DNA of 64,000 nucleotides, taken from NCBI GenBank assembly GCA_020161135.1, contig JAIUOB010000002.1, positions 744,001 through 808,000 on the forward strand, given 5' to 3'. Under the pieces are notes generated by a model that made no database searches, was not told the origin of the DNA, and saw only the letters and a list, made by a program, of their open reading frames with translations. This DNA comes from Gemmatimonadota bacterium (lineage in GTDB: Bacteria; Gemmatimonadota; Gemmatimonadetes; Gemmatimonadales; Gemmatimonadaceae). The stretch's first letter is position 1, and every line of letters starts with the position of its first letter. Below are positions 62,133 to 64,000 of the stretch, in pieces. The position numbers were made by a program, and so were the translations under genes.

Positions 62133-62609
62133 ATGGCGGTCGAGCTGTCCGCGGAGGAGATCAGCTGGTGCGTGATCAATGCGGCGCTGCGGGTGCACCG
62201 GGCGGCGGGACCAGGGCTCCTCGAGTCCGCGTATCAGGTCATGCTGACAACGGCATTGCGCAACGACGGCCTGTGCTTCGAGTTGCAGGTGCCGGTTGCC
62301 GTGCACTTCGAGGGTGCGGTCGTTCCCAACGCGTATCGCGTCGATCTCGTGGTTGAGGGGCTGGTGCTGGTGGAGCTGAAATCCGTTGAGCACCTGGCGC
62401 CGGTCCACGCACGGCAAGTGCTGACCTACCTGCGGCTTACCGGAATACAGCTTGGATTGCTCATCAACTTCAATGTGCCGCGGCTGAAGGAGGGCATTCG
62501 ACGTGTGGTGAATGGCCACGTACCGTCAGGGTCGTCGCGGCTCCGGATAGCAGGGCGTGAGAGCCGGCTCGACAACAGCATCACGCGAAGCCGCGAAGAC
62601 GCGAAGTGA
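62133..62609 (+). CDS. GxxExxY-family protein
   Basis: 158 residues from ATG 62133 (MAVELSAEEISWCVINAALR); the frame is open upstream through the repeat array. The signature GPGLLESAYQ is followed by FELQVPVAVHFEGAVVP, YRVDLVVEGLVLVELKSVE and LTYLRLTGIQLGLLINFN. The D...E-x-K pattern (VDLVV..VELKS) matches a PD-(D/E)XK nuclease-like core, which is how the family is usually viewed, though its function is unknown. Its last 10 residues (SITRSREDAK) are encoded by the flanking repeat. The gene plus its repeats look like one mobile unit. Confidence 0.88.
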   Translation: MAVELSAEEISWCVINAALRVHRAAGPGLLESAYQVMLTTALRNDGLCFELQVPVAVHFEGAVVPNAYRVDLVVEGLVLVELKSVEHLAPVHARQVLTYLRLTGIQLGLLINFNVPRLKEGIRRVVNGHVPSGSSRLRIAGRESRLDNSITRSREDAK

Positions 62610-62645
62610 TCAACGGGACCCTTCGCGTCTTCGCGCCTTCGCGTG
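62582..62645. repeat. 25-bp inverted repeat of CGCGAAG units overlapping the GxxExxY gene end
   Basis: Left arm 62582-62606 and right arm 62621-62645 pair with one mismatch across a 14-base loop. The stop codon of the GxxExxY gene lies at the left arm/loop junction. It lies between convergent genes and may terminate both. Confidence 0.85.
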
Positions 62646-62672
62646 TGGCAGTTGCGATCCCAACCAAGCGCC

Positions 62673-64000
62673 CTACCGCTTCCGCAGCGCCCGCCCCCCC
62701 AGCGCCCCGGTCGGCGCACCGTCGCGCACCGCCGCCACCCCGTTCACGAACACCCAGCGCATCCCGGTCGCGAGCTTGCGCGGTTCGACGTACGTCGCCT
62801 CGTCGCGGATGGTTTTGGGGTCGAACACGATCACATCGGCGAACGCGCCGGCGCGCAGCACGCCGCGGTCGGTGAGCCCGTACACCTGCGCCACCTGCGC
62901 GCTCGACGCCTGCACCATGCGCTGCATCGTGATGACCGGCTTGTCGAGCACGTAGCGGCGGATCTTGCGCGGATACGTGCCGAAGAGGCGCGGATGGCCG
63001 CCGGAGCCGTCGCTGCTCGTCATCACGAACGGGTCCTTCATGAACGTCTCGATGTCGCGCTCGGTCATGTTGAACGACGCGACGCTCATGTCGACACCAT
63101 CGCGGATCATCTCGAACGCGGTCTGCACCGGCGTCTTCCCCCGCTCGGCCGCGACGTCGCGCAGCGTCTTGCCGATGAACTTGAGCCCCTCCACGCCGCC
63201 GCCGCCGGTGAGGAGTAGCGTGCTGTCGCCTCCGCGGCGGCGCATGTTGTCGGCCATCTCGCTCAGGATGGCTTCGCGCTGGCTCACGTCGCCCATGCGC
63301 AGCAGCATCGAGTCACGCCCGCCCGACTGCACCCACCGGGGCAGCAGCGACGCGCTGATGCCGGTGCCGCTCGCGGTCCAGGGATACTGGTCGGCCACCA
63401 CGCGGCAACCGCGCCGGCGTGCAGCACGCATGATGCGCAGCACGCTGTCGGCCTGCCCCCACACGTCGACGCCGAGCGCCTTGATATGGCCGATGTTGGT
63501 GGTGAGCCCCGAGCCGCAGCCGATGGCAATGGCCTCCTCCACCGACGCGAAGAGGCCGATGCTGTACGAGCTCTCGTCGCGCTGGTGCGTGTCGTACACA
63601 CCGCCGAACGGCTTGGCCGCGCTCACGACCGCCAGCACTTCCTCGGTGCTCGCGTACGACTGCGGCGCGTAGAACAGCCCCGAGCCCACGCCGTATGCGC
63701 CTTCGCGCATCGCCTGCGCGATGAGCGCGCGCATCTGTGCCACCTGCGCTGGCGTGGCCGCCGCGCCCGACGCGCCCATGACACGGCTGCGCACCGTGCC
63801 GAAGCCGGTGAGGGCGTAGGTGTTGGTGCCGAGTCCCAGCGCCTGCGCACTGTCCAGCACCGCCTTCACGTCGAGCGGGCCGCGACCATCGGCACCCAGC
63901 ACGACGGTGGTGACGCCCTGCATGAGCGACCCCGCGTTGCGGCGCGCCTCGGCGTTGAGGCGCGGGAGCCCTTCGTAGGCGTGCGTGTGCGGGTCGATGA
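62673..64000 (-). CDS. N-acyl-D-amino-acid deacylase family amidohydrolase (partial, N-terminus beyond right edge)
   Basis: About 442 C-terminal residues are visible. Translation of the window's last bases gives IDPHTHAYEGL, the HxH metal site of the amidohydrolase fold. Other family blocks: GAYGVGSGLFYAPQSYASTE, GVYDTHQRDESSYSIGLFAS, TTNIGHIKALGVDVWG, DQYPWTASGTGISASLLPRW, VMTSSDGSGGHPRLFGTYPR and the closing RAGAFADVIVFDP. It removes N-acyl groups from D-amino acids or is a related D-aminoacylase. It converges on the GxxExxY gene across the hairpin at 62582-62645. Confidence 0.92.
   Translation of the reverse strand, partial: IDPHTHAYEGLPRLNAEARRNAGSLMQGVTTVVLGADGRGPLDVKAVLDSAQALGLGTNTYALTGFGTVRSRVMGASGAAATPAQVAQMRALIAQAMREGAYGVGSGLFYAPQSYASTEEVLAVVSAAKPFGGVYDTHQRDESSYSIGLFASVEEAIAIGCGSGLTTNIGHIKALGVDVWGQADSVLRIMRAARRRGCRVVADQYPWTASGTGISASLLPRWVQSGGRDSMLLRMGDVSQREAILSEMADNMRRRGGDSTLLLTGGGGVEGLKFIGKTLRDVAAERGKTPVQTAFEMIRDGVDMSVASFNMTERDIETFMKDPFVMTSSDGSGGHPRLFGTYPRKIRRYVLDKPVITMQRMVQASSAQVAQVYGLTDRGVLRAGAFADVIVFDPKTIRDEATYVEPRKLATGMRWVFVNGVAAVRDGAPTGALGGRALRKR

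Noticed and set aside
1..64000. tRNA, rRNA, riboswitch or CRISPR array
   Set aside because: Read through all gaps between genes; I saw no cloverleaf with a GGTTCGA-type loop, no rRNA-like sequence, and no regularly spaced direct repeats with unique spacers. The octamer arrays have no spacers.

Overview
The window is very GC-rich, densely packed chromosomal DNA from a Gram-negative, outer-membrane-bearing bacterium. It carries a SusC/SusD-type TonB receptor pair, lipoprotein signal peptides, beta-barrels, a complete system I cytochrome c maturation operon and very large multiheme cytochromes. Together with dispersed CGCGAAG- and CGCGGAG-type repeats, a DUF5916 protein and a GxxExxY protein, this fits the Gemmatimonadota best. 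That placement is inference from gene content; no rRNA or other marker is present.

Layout. (1) Positions 1-12608, all on the minus strand: ccmA-ccmB-ccmC-ccmD-ccmE-ccmF-ccmG-ccmH, then four genes reading the same way. These encode a 9-heme lipoprotein, a 20-heme NapC-like membrane cytochrome, an outer-membrane beta-barrel and a cytochrome with at least 15 hemes that runs off the left edge. The arrangement suggests heme-attachment machinery next to its clients, and the clients look like a trans-envelope electron conduit. (2) 12842-31903: mostly housekeeping and envelope genes. They include a zinc-ribbon membrane protein, a sigma-like/FecR fusion, a methyltransferase, an outer-membrane protein, an HDOD signalling protein, a VC0807-like membrane protein, a hydroxyacid dehydrogenase/serine-glyoxylate-type aminotransferase pair, a MarR regulator overlapping a GMC oxidoreductase, a HicBA toxin-antitoxin pair, transporters and a Tat-exported HisC-like aminotransferase. 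(3) 31904-39900: an island with visibly lower GC and different codon use. It holds an AAA/STAND-like ATPase, an IS3-family element, an NBD-only Hsp70-like ATPase, a helical protein ending in a GrpE-like domain, and a divergently transcribed 620-residue protein with a linker and a compact C-terminal domain. This is the best candidate for an undescribed, possibly defensive, system. (4) 40015-54114: lipoproteins, a HigBA toxin-antitoxin pair, a DoxX-like protein, HrpB helicase, a tandem S41-like protein without catalytic serines, an alanyl-tRNA editing protein, a YbjQ-like protein, DinB and transketolase. (5) 54268-64000: a SusD/SusC pair, a DUF5916 outer-membrane protein, a GxxExxY protein bracketed by repeats, and an N-acyl-D-amino-acid deacylase cut by the right edge.

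At least three dispersed repeat families run through the window: (R)CGCGAAG/CGCGGAG arrays and hairpins, GTACCCGT-type GC-rich repeats, and a GGTCAGAACAATTGTTCTGACC palindrome. Two members lie inside coding sequence, in the marR-like gene tail and in hrpB. I found no tRNA, rRNA or CRISPR array.
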